Shown here piece after piece: positions 5,607-5,931 of a stretch of DNA of 5,931 bases. The stretch lies in contig RPPD01000160.1 in NCBI GenBank assembly GCA_003818675.1, forward strand, positions 1 through 5,931, written 5' to 3'. The stretch is from Spirochaetaceae bacterium (GTDB taxonomy: Bacteria > Spirochaetota > Spirochaetia > SZUA-6 > RPPD01). Under the pieces are notes generated by a model. That model was not told the origin of the DNA. It searched no databases and saw nothing but the letters and a program-made list of their open reading frames with translations. Positions within the stretch are counted from its first letter, which is position 1. The number at the start of each line of letters is the position of its first letter. The position numbers were made by a program, and so were the translations under genes.

Positions 5607-5931
5607 ATGAAAAGACTGACAATTTCAATCCTCTTGGTCTTTATCAGCTTGTCCATTCTTGCCGCAGAAGAGAGCTGGCAGGGGAATGCGGCAGTGGCTC
5701 GCCGTGGCGAGTTTGAGGCCGAGGGACTATATGCTGCAAGCAATTCCTTTCCAGAAAATACCATGGTCGCTGTAACCAACCTTGACAATGGCAAGAGCGT
5801 CACTGTCACAATCCGCAAGCGCATTGACGGAAGCGCGGGTCTTTTTCTCCTCCTCTCCGAATCAGCCGCGAGTGTGCTTGCAATGCGGCCTTCGGAAATA
5901 ATCAGGGTGGAGACGCGCGTCACCGGGATAA
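5607..5931 (+). CDS. Exported RlpA-like double-psi beta-barrel protein, 3' end outside window
   Basis: The frame from ATG 5607 is open for 108 codons to the window edge. Residues 1-20 are a Sec signal peptide (KRL, hydrophobic core, cleavage likely after ILAA), with no lipobox Cys. The mature part follows the RlpA barrel pattern: EFEAEGLYAAS (35-45), SFPENTMVAVTNLDNGKSV (47-65), VTIRKRIDG (67-75) and a LS..AA..L helix (83-91) ending in IIRVET. RlpA proteins are septal or cell-wall proteins, and in Pseudomonas aeruginosa RlpA is a lytic transglycosylase acting on glycan strands lacking stem peptides. Here the usual AAH motif reads AAS and the DRGP motif is replaced, so catalytic activity is doubtful and a structural envelope role is possible. 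Treponemes carry similar degenerate forms, to my recollection. The visible part contains no SPOR domain; one could follow beyond the edge. Confidence 0.8.
   Translation, partial: MKRLTISILLVFISLSILAAEESWQGNAAVARRGEFEAEGLYAASNSFPENTMVAVTNLDNGKSVTVTIRKRIDGSAGLFLLLSESAASVLAMRPSEIIRVETRVTGI

Noticed and set aside
5522..5923. A 133-residue minus-strand open frame at the right end
   Set aside because: It is the complement of the RlpA-like gene, which has a strong ribosome site, a signal peptide and barrel motifs.

Overview
The window looks like chromosomal DNA of a spirochaete, most likely a Treponema-like bacterium. The base composition is roughly balanced. The small exported RlpA-like protein at the right end resembles the degenerate RlpA-like proteins I associate with treponemes, and that resemblance is the main basis for the taxonomic guess. 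Taxonomy is inference only; no rRNA or marker gene is present.

Left two thirds (1-4155, minus strand): one compact operon reading right to left. It runs gntR/HutC-type regulator, then trpB, then trpA, then a membrane-anchored M28-family zinc peptidase that leaves the window at base 1. The first three genes overlap by exactly 11 nt at each junction, and the peptidase starts 10 nt after trpA. All four frames are clean. The peptidase is easily missed because its stop codon lies outside the window. No other trp genes are visible. The layout is a regulator followed directly by the two tryptophan synthase subunits, like the trpRBA operon of Chlamydia trachomatis but with an unrelated regulator family.

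Control region (4156-4242): two divergent sigma70-type promoters face away from a perfect 12-4-12 inverted repeat (4188-4215) that touches both -35 boxes. This is the likely operator of the GntR protein. In both directions the start ATG lies 7 nt downstream of the -10 box, so both transcripts may be leaderless, which leaves no space for an attenuator.

Right third (4243-5931, plus strand): first, a gene of unknown family starting at the divergent promoter and broken by four frame changes, all in the +1 direction and each placeable at a short homopolymer. Joined, it would encode about 235 residues ending at 4951. Then a small exported protein of unknown function (5006-5506, probable TTG start), then the 5' part of an exported RlpA-like double-psi beta-barrel protein (5607 to the end).

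Working model (inference): the GntR protein senses a small ligand, controls its own operon and possibly the divergent gene, and so sets indole-to-tryptophan capacity together with an envelope peptidase that could supply amino acids.
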